The notes below the pieces were generated by a model. That model saw nothing but the letters and a program-made list of their open reading frames with translations. It was not told the origin of the DNA and ran no database searches. Position numbers and translations under genes: made by a program. A stretch of DNA of 64,000 nt, taken from contig OX359192.1 of the NCBI GenBank assembly GCA_947172415.1, positions 8,181,401 through 8,245,400 of the forward strand, written 5' to 3'. The first letter of the stretch is position 1, and the number at the start of each line of letters is the position of its first letter. This DNA comes from Chondrosia reniformis (Eukaryota; Porifera; Demospongiae; Chondrillida; Chondrillidae). Positions 29,328-41,870 of the stretch are shown here, in pieces.

Positions 29328-32300
29328 ATATGTGTGTGTACATATGTGTGTGTGTGTGTATGTGTGTGTGTGGGCACTGGAGTTGACCTCCTCATTCTAG
29401 GTACAGTTATAATTAGGGAGCCTTACTTGTAAAGTCTTCATTGAGTATTTGTTATAACTTACCAATCATTTAAATGTTATTGGTAACATTAGTATGTTCA
29501 TACATTTAATGGGTAGTCTGTGGTGATGTCACTAGGAGTTCAGTCAGGCTGGCTAACTACTTTAGTAAAGTTTCCATCAAGAATGGTTATTAATTTTCAT
29601 AATGTAATTTAATCATATGATAGCTAATTTTTAGACAGTTGGTAATGTAACCTATATAATCGCATTGTAGTATTAGGTAATGATACAAGATATCTGGTCT
29701 CCAAGGTTACCCATGGTACTAAAGCAGAAGTTAAAATATGAAAATGTGTACGTAAGCGGGTGTCACCTTTGTTTATAAACTATTGGTCTCAAGTGGCTTA
29801 TTATTTTGATAGACATCAAAGCTTCGTAATGTTTGTTTTGACCGCAGGATATGTCTTATGTAAATTAGCTAGATACCTATCAGTAGAATTATATATGATA
29901 TCTGGTCAGTAATATACTCTACCTTCCAACCTTCACTTCCTACATATGTACGTTGTTCCAACATTCAATTGTGATTTCCAAAGACGGGCAGCAAGTAGAA
30001 TCCCTATCTTATTCTGCTTAGTGAGAGAGGGAGATAATGTATTCAGATTCTGTGTGGTGCAGACAGAAGGGTCTTGTTTAGAAAGGTTGTGTACACACTT
30101 GTGTAAACGTTCAGTCTCTCCATTCCAGCTGGCAGCTGCTACTATGCTGGTACAAAGAACTGTGGTTTGACAATCAGGGCCCTCCTGCACCTAAGAGTTG
30201 CATGTTTACAGATCTCTGAATAGTTTAAATACTTTGCTTAACATCAAAATGTAGTTACTATGGTAACTGAACACCCTTATTATAGGGATGTTTTGAAGGT
30301 CATTTTCCGATGTATGAACTAAAGTTGTTACGACAAGCCCCCCTGTCTGTATAGTCCTTCCCACTGTTGTGGAGTTACAGATAATCATTTTAATTTTGTT
30401 TGGTCAAAGTCTGCTGCACTTCATACTTGTTTGAATAACTCATCCACTGCGGGCAAAAACAAAAATTATCTCACTTGACAATAAATACATTTTTTTATTT
30501 TTCTTTGAAGTAATTTGTTTAGTACAGACTTTGTTGGTATAACTGTCAACCACCTTGAAAGCGATGTACCGTGGACAGAGCTGTCCTTTGGAGTGAGATA
30601 ACAGCTCCTTATTCATAGTTAATAGCTGCCGGACAATGTGTGCATGAGAAAAATATTACTACGACAATAAGTAATTGTACGTACATACTCGTATTGTATT
30701 ATGTGGAACAATCCTTCCACCATTTATATTATATAACAATAATAATTATTATTATTATTATTATTATATTTTAGAAGGCTAACTAATCTGTTTGTACAGA
30801 GTGTTACTATATTAAGTAACAGTTATTGTGCAATTGAAGTAGAATGTTACTTCCAATCTTATTGATTACAGCTAGATTGATAAATGGTGAACCTTCTGGT
30901 TCCTTTAATTTTCCTAGTATCTACCATCTGAGTAGACTTCAATTGTCTGGCTGATAATTGGACAGCTCATCCAGACATTGTCTAGATACCAATTGTAATT
31001 ATTGAAAACCTCTCTTTTGTCTGACTGTAATGTGTTGAGATAACACAGCATTACTAGTCCAGTCATACTTACTGCAAATATTTTGGAACATATTGTGTAC
31101 CTGTTGATTATCCCTGAGGGTAAGGATGAGGTCTTTGGGTAGATCAAAGCTCTCTGAATGGCTTGCTGTGTACCTGGAGGTAAAGGAGTGCTACAGTGTA
31201 TGTGTTGGCAGCTGATAAAGCCATATATTCCATAGACTCATCTTCCCTACAGTACCTTTGTCTATAAATGTATGTATGTACTGTTCCTAAACAACATTTT
31301 ATGTGTAAATGTATATGCACTACATATACGCACTACAGTATATATACAAACTTTATTTATTTCATAGCCATTAAATGAGGGAACGTATACATATACAATT
31401 CACCTTCACCCTCCTTCTCTCTCTTGTGTGTATAATATGATTTTAGGTCGCAAAATTGGGTTCTGCTCCATTTGTGAGTTACAACATCAAGTACAGAGGT
31501 CATTCAATGGTGGGATTATAAAGCCACTGAAAATAGTGCAGAATATCAAAGGTAAGCATTGGCAAAGCGAGATCGGTAAGCTAAACAAATATATAGATGC
31601 AGTATACAACCATGTGTCACTCTATGTCACTGTATGTCACTATATGTCACTAACTATATGTCACTCTATGTCACTAACTATATGTCACTCTATGTCACTA
31701 ACTATATGTCACTCTATGTCACTAACTATATGTCACTCTATGTCACTAACTATATGTCACTCTATGTCACTATATGTCACTGTATGTCACTAACTATATG
31801 TCACTCTATGTCACTAACTATATGTCACTCTATGTCACTGTATGTCACTAACTATATGTCACTCTATGTCACTGTATGTCACTATATATCACTGTATGTC
31901 ACTCTTTGTCACTATATGTCACTGTATTACTCTATGTTGCTATACATTGCCATACTGCACATTGACACGTGTGTGTATCTAGTCATAGGCAAGCACTTCA
32001 GATTCGGCTCCCAAGAGGATGCTCATGAATTTTTGCGTTATTTTGTCGACAGCATGCAGAAAAGCTGTCTTGACGGGCTCCCTCAGAAGTAAGCAAATGA
32101 ACCAGTGGCCAGTCCTATTGTAGATGTGCATACATCGTATACATACCTACAGTCAGTAATCATACATACGTATGTAGTTTAAAGTGCAGTGACATTTTTT
32201 CCATTTTACTTTAAATCTGTGGCTTTATCATAACAAATCTCTGCTGTTTTTAAATTAAGTGTTCATTTAAAGGTGAACAGTATGTAGTGTAGTGCCTAGA

Positions 32301-35300
32301 TACGTACATATGTGTATATTTAAACTATGTGAATACGTCCTAAGGCAGTGCTGCTAATACAATGCAATTAGTGATTGGTCGTGGGCATTGAGGTACTTAC
32401 GTAATTGCCTATGTACCATCTGCTATTTGGAAATAATAGAAAATACTTGGTGCATGGGATGAATGGCGCTCTGTGCATTATATTATGCATCTAAAACAAT
32501 GGTAGTGCTAATTTGTCAATTTGCTACGCTAATACTGCCTAGTTCCTGGAGCCAGTTGTCCCTCAACAGCTGTGTCTTGGATCCATTGTCGAGTATGTTT
32601 TAGCCATCGATCACCAGATGTTCATTCCACATCTGTGCACAGCAGTAATAGAAATAGCTGCGTAACAATGGATTAAGGAAATGCTCAAATGAGCAATAAT
32701 GATATTGTATTCCAAACTGTCTACCCATTCTCCACTCAAATTGGTGTAATTTTTTTATTGGATAATTTTAGGTATTGTTTCATGACATTTTAATCAATTA
32801 TCGCATTTTCTAACTTACTCTACCATAAAACATATAACAATGAAAGTCTTGGAGGCAGCACTCCCAATAGAGAGGCATAATTTTCAGTCCATCTGATAAT
32901 ACAGGCGTCTTTTGTTTGCAAATGAAGTCATTGTGAAATCGTTTTTTTATCACCTGCTAATTACAATATATCACCTCTTTTATGTCTGCTACTAAATGCA
33001 TCATTCTTTGAAGAGGTTAACTGTTTCAACCCTACAGATGGCTTACCTTATACCAAATTAAAATAACACTTTTGATAATGTACCCTTACAGATTGATTGT
33101 TTAGCATCGCCTCTTACACGTATACGTCTGCTTGAGAGTGTAAGATTGTCTGGAGATGATTCTGCACTGGATGGCAAGGTGCCAACTCGTTTGCCAAAAG
33201 AGACTTCCTCTAATTTTTGGTCTCATATTATGCATAATAATTCTCTCCCTTTCATTGCACCCTACTTTGCAACTCACTGTGTTTCAACAAGTTCTGTTTC
33301 CATGAAGTGTTTAGGATTCATGAGTATTGTGTGCTATGGGCTGCATTATGGAGGGAGAAGAAGACCCAGTGTCTTCATCATCAAATTAGACACATATCTG
33401 TGACATAAATTAGCATAATTAGATTTAATATTATGGAATATCATTCATCCTGTGATGGGAAAATGGCAAATGATGGTAGCTAGGCTGAGGCACCAGTGAC
33501 TTTACTTCCATACTCTTAATTATGCCAGGGAGAGGTCTAGAAATTTGTAAAGGGAAGTGCTAAGTTTGTTATAGAGTAGCAGGAAGAATAAAATTAGGTT
33601 AAGAAATGTATGGCTAGTTCAAACTCAGAGGGCGGTGTTTCAGCACCAACAGCACACGCCCCTAAGTTGGTCACTGAGTGTGGAGTACAAAATGGTTCTT
33701 TATGTTTATATGGACCACAACTGCTGAGCAATCCCGCCACATCTCAAAGCTATGTTTGGTGTTGGTGTACTGTGTAGATATACGTATGTGGCCCAGTGAG
33801 CAGAAGAATCAAGGAAAAACTCTTGTATCCTCATCCAAAGTTCTCACTAGGTTTAGTTCCCTATATGATGTTTACTGTAGAATAGAGGTAGTACATATGT
33901 ATGTATGTAGGAAATGGTGTTTTAGATTATTCATGGGTGTAGGCACACATGTTAAGACTGTTGCTTTATGCCCCTCTAGATTGGATACCGCTACCAAGGC
34001 GACTACCCTTGTACATAAAATATTTGGAGGATACTTGAGAAGCAGAGGTACGCGTATGTCTGTGTGAATCCGTGTTATTGTATTGTGCATATATTTACAG
34101 AAGTGCATGGACACCTGAGTGGCAGCTATTGTTAGGGAGATGCTCAAGTGTTAACTACTTGGGAGGTTAACACACTGATGTGCATACGTTCCCATGAATT
34201 CAACTAAGATGAAGGTTATCTTAGAGTGTAAGTTGTATTTTATCAAGTTGTAGAAGGTGGAGGAAGAGTGCTCAAAGAATATCAGATTTCATATTTAATC
34301 CAATTTGTCAAGTCTACCTCTTTTGGATTGTGTAATAGTTAACAACAGTTGGTCACACCGCCTGGGGCAGATCTGATTGGTTGCTCTAACCAACCCACAC
34401 CTCCACTACTCCATGGACAGCTGCATGCTCCTAAATATTGGACACATGTCTGTGTTCACTGCAGCAGCTGGGATGTTCAGTGTATATAGCCCTGTTATCA
34501 CTTTGTAAAGTGTGCCACAGGATAAATAATAAGTGACTTTGAGGTGGTGCTGTAAATTCCAACTGGCTTGGGTCTAGACAGTCCAATCCTGGAATCCTTT
34601 CAATATTGTGTTGGTTACCAGTAGGCACATATTAATGCCTTCCTCTTCCCTTTGTGTGGAATTATACAGGGAATGTCAGATCTAGACAATTAGGGGGAAA
34701 TTGAGTGGGAGGGAGGCATTCTGTGGTTATTCTGGAGATTTGCAGCCCACATATGCAGTTATACAATTACTGAATAAGTGAATTATGGTTAAATGTCTTA
34801 TTTAAATCAATATAATTTTGTTAAAACTCATTACCACTTGAAAACTCTGCCATATTTCTACTTACCACAATCATTGATAAGTTAATAATGTAATATTTAG
34901 AATTTCCTGTGTCAGTGTGGAACTCAAGTTCCCAGAGTCCACATGCTATGCTACCAACTTTTCATCATATAAGGAGATTTAAGAGTTGCCAAGGTAACCA
35001 TGAACCTCAGGTGAATATTTCCTTCTTGTACAATATTCAGTATAAAGCGTGAGAAAGGGTTTTCTATTGTTCATATCAAAGGGTTTGTATTGCATTATGT
35101 TTTTGTAATATTTGTCTTTAAGTTTGTATCATCTTACTAATGTTTAGTGATGATTACAAAATTACATTTCTTCATGTCATGGTATTCTTCTGTGAGTGAA
35201 CCCGAGTACAAATTGGCAGGTGGTACAGTCTCCAGATGGTCTTTGGGTGATGTAGCAATGAAAGTTATCCCTCTACTGTGATAGCCTGTATTGTACATTT

Positions 35301-38300
35301 GTAATGTAATACTATTGGTGCACGATTAACTTGTAATGTGGTTCATATCCACAACTCCAGAAACTTTTGATTCATTTGGTTGTAGTAGATACCCATCCAG
35401 TAGATACCTGACCCATCCAGCGGGTACCTGACCCATCCAGCGGGTACCTGACCCATCCAGCGGGTACCTGACCCATCCAACGGGTACCTGACCCATCCAG
35501 CGGGTACCTGACCCATCCAGCGGGTACCTGACTCATCCAGCGGGTACCTGACCCATCCATCGGGTACCTGACCCATCCAGCAGGTACCTGACCCATCCAG
35601 CAGGTACCTAACCCATCCAGCGGGTACCTGACCCATCCAGCGGGTACCTGACCCATTCATCGGGTACCTGACCCATCCATCGGGTACCTGACCCATCCAG
35701 CAGGTACCTGACCCATCCAGCAGGTACCTAACCCATCCAGCGGGTACCTGACCCATCCAGCGGGTACCTGACCCATCCAGCGGGTACCTGACCCATCCAG
35801 CGGGTACCTGACCCATCCAGCGGGTACCTGACCCATCCAGCGGGTACCTGACCCATCCAGCGGGTACCTGACCCATCCATCGGGTACCTGACCCATCCAG
35901 CGGGTACCTGACCCATCCATCGGGTACCTGACCCATCCAGCGGGTACCTGACCCATCCAGCGGGTACCTGACCCATCCAGCGGGTACCTGACCCATCCAG
36001 CGGGTACCTGACCCATCCAGCGGGTACCTGACCCATCCAGCGGGTACCTGACCCATCCAGCGGGTACCTGACCCATCCAGCGGGTACCTGACCCATCCAG
36101 CGGGTACCTGACCCATCCAGCGGGTACCTGACCCATCCAGCGGGTACCTGACCCATCCAGCAGGTACCTGACCCATCCAGTAGATACCTGACCCATCCAG
36201 CGGGTACCTGACCCATCCAGTAGGTACCTGACCCATCCAGCAGGTACCTGACCCATCCAGTAGGTACCTGAGTCATTTAGTAGATACCTGACCCATCCAG
36301 TAGGTACCTGACCCATCCAGTGGGTACCTGAGTCATTTAGTAGATTACTAATAGGTGTATCTCTAAAGAATTCTAAAGCAATGTTAAGCATAGCTGATTA
36401 TGCAATTCAAACTTTTATTGTGAAATTGGTTGAGAGCCCCAGAATATCCCCGAGTGTTACCCAAACTGGGGAGAGATTGATATGTTTGTTAATATGATTA
36501 CATTCTAATGTGTGAACATTTGCATGTCATTATGAATGTAACCTGACCTGTTTTACACCAACGTATTGTGTTCACTCCTTGCATGTACGCACACTACAAT
36601 TGGCTTCCAATCTTATTTAGTTAAATGTCTCGAGTGTCAGAAGACTTCTGATACCTTTGATCCCATGCTGGACATGAGTCTGGACATAAGGAATGCCGCA
36701 TCCATCCGTGCAGCACTGGAGCGAGCCATCAGAGGTGACCTCTTGGAGGGGGAAAACAAATACGCCTGCCCCTGGTGAGTTGCAACCGAGACACACACTT
36801 AACAGGCTGTTAGTTGTCACCTTGTTAAATATATGATAATGTGAAGAAACGAAAATTGTCATCTAAATTTATGTAAAGAGTTAGATTTCTATGGGTCATT
36901 CAAAGAGGGAATGTTAACCGGTCATAGCTGCTGTTGATTGCAGGTCTGATGTCTTTGATATTTCTTAACTTCTTGCTTTATTAACTATACCTATATTTTT
37001 ATTGACAGTTATATTTACAATCTATTATTGGATTCCATAATTAATATTCTAAAGATTATTGATTTTAGATACATATGCATTAGTGTGTTTCATGTTGAAG
37101 CTGAAGGGAGCTCTGCTTAAGCACTTAAGACATTCTTAATCCTCTAGAACAAGCTTTGCATACCATTCTGTAGTAATTGCTTTAGTTGAACAAGCTTTGC
37201 ATACCATTGTGTAGTAATGACTTTAGTAGAACAAACTTTTATTTGTAGATGGCTTTACTGGTCTATTGTCACTTTCTGATCAGCGCCACCTCAAGGATAT
37301 TGCTTCCCACAGCTAATGACATCTATTTCAAATTGAATTTGCATTTCTAATTTATCTATTCAGTTACATAATCATTCTTAAGACTACTAATAGGATCAGC
37401 ATATTTTATGTTGAGGTGTGCTATCACATTACCTAATTGTGCTGGCTAAGACGGCATCACATAGTGGTGTATCATATTCATCTATGGGCTATCTTCCATC
37501 CAATGGAGAGCAGTTGTGATGGTTTGTGCCTTTGAAACCACACGAGTGAAGGTGGTGATTATAATCTGGCAACCCATTATTAAATTTTACGGAAAATCAT
37601 TACATATATTAAGGGTAGTTTATGGATTAAATAATAAATCCATTGCTTTGGGTGTTATTATTAATTATTTATTTATATTATTTATTAATTAGTTTTAAAG
37701 CGATTCAAAATTGAAATGTATACAAATAGTTCGTATTCTCATAATCCAGCAAAGCAAATAGCACATTTGCATGTACGTATATGATATATGATATACTTCC
37801 AAGTGTTATTATTATTTATGTGCAATTTTGTAGTTGCAAGAAGCTCACCAGGGCAGAAAAACACTTCACAATTCATCGTTTACCTAGAGTGCTTACTCTT
37901 CATCTTAAAAGGTAAAAAGGTATTTCAAATAGAACTTGTAAGCAGAGTTTTACTGGCTGCACTAAAAACGCTATTTTTACACTGGACATTCCTCCCTCAC
38001 TTGTAAAGCAGGTGCTTGCTTGAGATATACAATACTTGTGCTCTGAATTTATGAAGCGTTGTTATTTGTAATATTTTGGTAAACTTTGGAGGAATGTAGA
38101 CAAAAAAGAATGTTTCGTGAGGTTTGTGTCCATGGAACAGCTGATATCAGAGTAAAGTATTTCAGAGGATACAGCAACAGGGAGACAGTCTGAATTCCTT
38201 ACATAAAGAGTCCTTTGTTATTGAAAGACAACTGATTGTCTCCTAATCTGTTGTTGGAATGTCTCAAGTTATTTAGTATATCACTTAAAAGCACCATCTA

Positions 38301-41300
38301 CTAGTGACCATTAACTGGGTTGTTATAAGAACAGATGTGAAAGCATTGACTGAAATGTGTGTTTGTGTATATACAGTGCTACAGTGGTTGCTGACATGGG
38401 TATAGTGATATATCAATTAGTTTGCATGAATCACCAACATCATTTCTCTCACTCAAACTCAAACTTCATTGTCTTAATTGTCTTTTCAATTTGTAGAAGA
38501 GAATTCTGTCACACTCCTCATGAATAACATTTAATTATTTTTGTTAGATTTTCCTTCAATTCACTGTTTGGCTCCAAGATTAGTAAGGTCATCAAGTACA
38601 CAGAACAATTAAACATGCGTTCTTACACAAGCCAGCCCAAGGTTAGTATTCAGACATAACAATTGACTTCTCCCTCCTTTACATGTCTGTCCTCATGTTT
38701 TGACCACAAAACCTCTCTCCCCCATCTGTTGCTGGCAGGGTACTCCAGTTTGGTACTCACTGTATGCAGTTCTTGTTCACTCTGGATTCAGCTGCCACTC
38801 TGGGCATTACTACTGCTTTATCAAGAACTCCAACAATTTCTGGTATTGCATGAACGACTCATCAGTGAGTCCAAGTAATATGTACATATATGCATGCACG
38901 TACGTATGTAGGTATGTCAGAATAATAATATATTAATGGCTAAATCTAATTTAATATGCACAAATATCACTTGTATACCACATGTTTCAGTCTGTTATGT
39001 GTGTCTAATAAAGGCTGTCTCCAGACCTGAAGTTCAGTAGCAATATATTTATGCATTTTGCATAGTGTATTAATCTTCAATCATATATATTTTTACTTAA
39101 TTATATGCACTAGATACATTTTAATAACTAATTTATTCATTTAGGTTCGTCAGGTGTCAGTAAACACTGTCCTAAGTCAGGAGGCATATCTTCTCTTTTA
39201 CATCCAAGACACCGACTTCAAGCCTCTTCCCTCTCAAGACCATTCTGTAAGTTATATACATTCTTGATTTGTCTGATACAAAGTATTTCCTATGCTACCT
39301 AACTGTTCTTAATGACTTGCCTGACAATTATCATTGCATTTAAGATTGGTTGTAGATACAGTTAATTTGATTATATCTAGCTAGTCTGGCCATCTGTTCA
39401 TGTGGCAAAGTCCCCTGTGTACAAAGAGAAAGGGAGTGTGTTAAGTGTATATAGGATTTTACAAGGTGTAAGAGCATAACAATGGGAAGTTTAAACTTTA
39501 GGCTGTCGTGGGAGGCAGTGTCAAAAATGTTTGTCTTTTGACCTTAGTGGTTTTTTTTTCATTTTTACAGACTGTGCAGGTTTCATCGTCACAAAAGAAA
39601 GCACAGGTGCCTAATATTGTAACAACAACAGGTACAGACATGCTCATATGTTATAATTTGTAGGGAACACACTCCTAGCTGTCATGCACTGTCATTTTAT
39701 CATGAAATTAAAAAAAGTGATTAACTATAGCATACATACATACGCTTACAATTCACTACATGTTTATTTCCGCCAGTCAACTTAGTTTGTTAATGAATTC
39801 TATCTTTGCTTGTAGAATTAGTTAAAGAAATGGAAGGTAAACCTTTACCTGCTCCTGCTGGGTCTCTGAATGAAGACTTTGGACAGCCTGTTGTTACAAC
39901 TCTGACAGGTAACAGGCCAGTCTCCTCCCAGACGGACAAGAAGCCTACTGGCATAGTGGGCCCATCCATGAAGACTGCTCTTTCAACCCTCAAGCCATCA
40001 GCTGGAACCCCCAAACATCTAAATCAACCGTCTGAGCGCTTCCTTCCCTTAAGGAAAACTGATCAACAACTTGAAGATGGGGAAGACACATCCAAACAAG
40101 AGAATACATCTTCTGGTTTTGTCCCAAGAAATGTCGTCCTATCAAAGAAGCAGAAGAAGCTTGGTATCAGACCTTTGAATGCTCTGTCGTCCCATTCAAA
40201 GAATCAGACCAGCTTGGTGGAGTCAGGAAGCCAAGCTACAACTGATAGTGCAGACATTGCAAAGAGCTGTGGTTCTTCTTCCCCTTCCCCAAAGTCTTCT
40301 ATACTTCCCTTTAATCAAGGAAACGTGTCCTTCAAGTCTACTGAGGAGGTACATATGGAAGAAGAAGAAGATAATTCCACTCTTAAATTAACTGTAAAAG
40401 ATGCTCTATCCGAACAAGTCCCGCCGAGTGATCTCAAAGACTTCAGTCCCCCAGCATCTGATGATGTCTCTGCTTACTACCCAGCACTCAGTCTTCTCCC
40501 TCCTGCCCTTCGGGACAAGCCAACTAAATTAGTCTCTCCAAGAGTTCACACCAAGCCGGTAGCACGGGTCTTGCCTTCCATTAAGGAGATCCCAGAGGAG
40601 GACACCCTCACTCCAGCCACAGTAAGTGTAGCCTGTCACAAGAGTTCTGATAAACCTCTTGAGATAGCTAGTCATGAAAAGAAAGACCTAGGTACAGCTT
40701 CTAGCAACCCCACTCCAAATAATATGGACAGTGGTAGTTCTAAAGGGAAAAAGAAGAAAAAGAAAAAAAGGAAAAGGGAACACCAAGAAGAAGACAGTGA
40801 CCCAGGCAGGAAGACTGAAACATTAAAAAAGAAAAAGAAGAAAAAGTCTAAGAAACACAAGCATCACCAAAGGAGTGATGACTCTGGTGAAGAAAGATAC
40901 AAGAGGCAAAGATGCTCCTCCAGAGAAGATGAAAGTAGAGAGGCAAGGAAGAGGAAAGACCATCCTACCTCGAGTGATGATACAAACATTAGTCCTCTGG
41001 AGAAGAAAAGGAAGTGCACAATTACTGAATTCAAAGAAAAGGGTAAGTTGTAATCACTTTATTGGAGATCAATTGTTTTGCCTTTTAAAATTTAAAATTT
41101 AAAATTTCTTGATTTTTGTCTTTTATAGTTGAGGTGGTCAAGTGGGATGGAGGAGGAAGTAAATCTAAGGGACCTTCTTGGGACGGATCAAAGGTTTCAA
41201 GCTCTATTGTGGAACAGCTAGAAAAAGATCACTCTCACTCACTTGCAATTGGGTCTTCAAGTAGGTCCAATAGTGTGTTTTGATATATAACCCCCTACAT

Positions 41301-41870
41301 TATTAGCATTTTTAAATCTTTCCATTTAGTCAAGTCTTGGGATGGTAGAGAGAATGCTATAGACTCTCTTTCCTTAAAAGGAGAGAAGAGAAGAGGTCGT
41401 GATGAGTGGGATGCTGAATATGACCGTGGAAAGGTGAATACTCTACATGTGACACAATAAAGTCTCTATTATTCAATCCTGGTCCCACTTATATTATATA
41501 TTATACGTATGTAGTTGCATAATATATCTTTTCCAAAGTTTGTTAAGATTAAAGCCTGAAGTAAAATTAATGGATTTTTAACTAGGTAAAGAAGATCAAG
41601 AAAGGTAGGATTCAGAAGCGTTCGAGTGACACCAATCCATTTCAAGATTACGAGAACAGAAAAGCTGACAAGGTAAAATATATTAATGACAAAATGACAT
41701 TAGCTTATACTTTGAATTCTGTAATTTAGGAGGTTCATCGTCAGAAGTATCATTCTTTCTGGTCCAAAGACAAGCATCATCATTCATATTCCCATCACAA
41801 AAACCAGCCTCTCTACTCTCATAAACACAATCATTCCAAGCACAAACGACACACGAGACATAAAGCATGA
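27632..41870 (+). CDS. USP36: USP36-type ubiquitin carboxyl-terminal hydrolase
   Basis: Cysteine protease that removes ubiquitin; vertebrate USP36 acts mainly in the nucleolus. Fifteen exons: 27632-28076, 31447-31551, 31989-32088, 33980-34047, 36621-36774, 37834-37911, 38548-38641, 38739-38864, 39145-39246, 39571-39631, 39816-41042, 41129-41260, 41330-41433, 41586-41672, 41730-41870. They total 3024 nt (1007 residues), in frame throughout. The Cys box [20 protein letters not shown] puts the nucleophile at about Cys121. [29 protein letters not shown] and [16 protein letters not shown] follow. The His box CHSGHYYC gives His371 and the next acidic residue is Asp388. The long exon 11 encodes a disordered tail with lysine-rich, nucleolar-type runs ([13 protein letters not shown]). 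The end carries [15 protein letters not shown] and FWSKD, which match the USP36 C-terminus, then a His/Lys-rich tail. USP42 is the nearest alternative. Confidence 0.94.
29001..29371. repeat. (TG)n microsatellite cluster in USP36 intron 1
   Basis: About 370 bp of GT dinucleotides interrupted by recurring TACATATG and ACG motifs, with one uninterrupted run of about 100 bp near 29230-29325. Alternating purine-pyrimidine sequence of this kind can adopt Z-DNA. All open frames here (Cys/Val or His/Thr runs) are repeat artefacts. Confidence 0.97.
31613..31935. repeat. TATGTCACT tandem repeat in USP36 intron 2
   Basis: Higher-order array built from TATGTCACTC (10 bp) and TATGTCACTAAC (12 bp), mostly alternating as a 22-bp unit and degrading toward the 3' side. 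It lies between USP36 exons 2 (31447-31551) and 3 (31989-32088). The acceptor for exon 3 is only about 50 bp beyond it. Confidence 0.93.
32089..33979 (+). other. USP36 intron 3
   Basis: 1.9-kb AT-rich intron between USP36 exons 3 and 4. Apart from the dispersed repeat at 33800-33935, nothing was recognised. A short open frame at 33146-33403 has no family resemblance and does not continue any USP36 exon. Confidence 0.6.
33800..33935. repeat. Dispersed repeat copy 2 (USP36 intron 3)
   Basis: The left part shares AACTCTTGTAT, TCATCCAAA and AGGTTTAGTTCCCTATA with 5440-5560. The right part shares TTTACTGTAGAATAGA, ATGTAGGAAA and TGGTGTT with 63010-63085. It therefore bridges the two other copies and looks like the longest member of an uncharacterised interspersed family. 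Confidence 0.6.
35388..36345. repeat. 20-bp minisatellite in USP36 intron 5
   Basis: About 48 head-to-tail copies of CGGGTACCTGACCCATCCAG, each containing GGTACC. The core is highly homogeneous. Variants with TAGATACC, CAGGTACC or GAGTCATTTAG cluster at the two edges, as expected when homogenisation is strongest inside an array. It lies between exons 4 (33980-34047) and 5 (36621-36774). Confidence 0.97.
37141..37235. repeat. Short tandem duplication in USP36 intron 6 region
   Basis: A unit of about 47 bp containing GAACAAGCTTTGCATACCAT followed by TGTAGTAAT occurs twice, with a third partial GAACAAACTTT. Non-coding and of no recognised family. Confidence 0.7.

Noticed and set aside
28867-29432. 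Cys/Val and His/Thr repeat proteins
   Set aside because: Translations of a GT dinucleotide repeat inside USP36 intron 1.
35388-36345. CRISPR array
   Set aside because: Direct repeats are contiguous, without unique spacers, and the locus is a eukaryotic intron.
35343-36391. Open frames of up to 297 residues with [12 protein letters not shown] repeats
   Set aside because: Product of the 20-bp minisatellite; three units equal 20 codons, so all frames cycle together. No start context or flanking exon.
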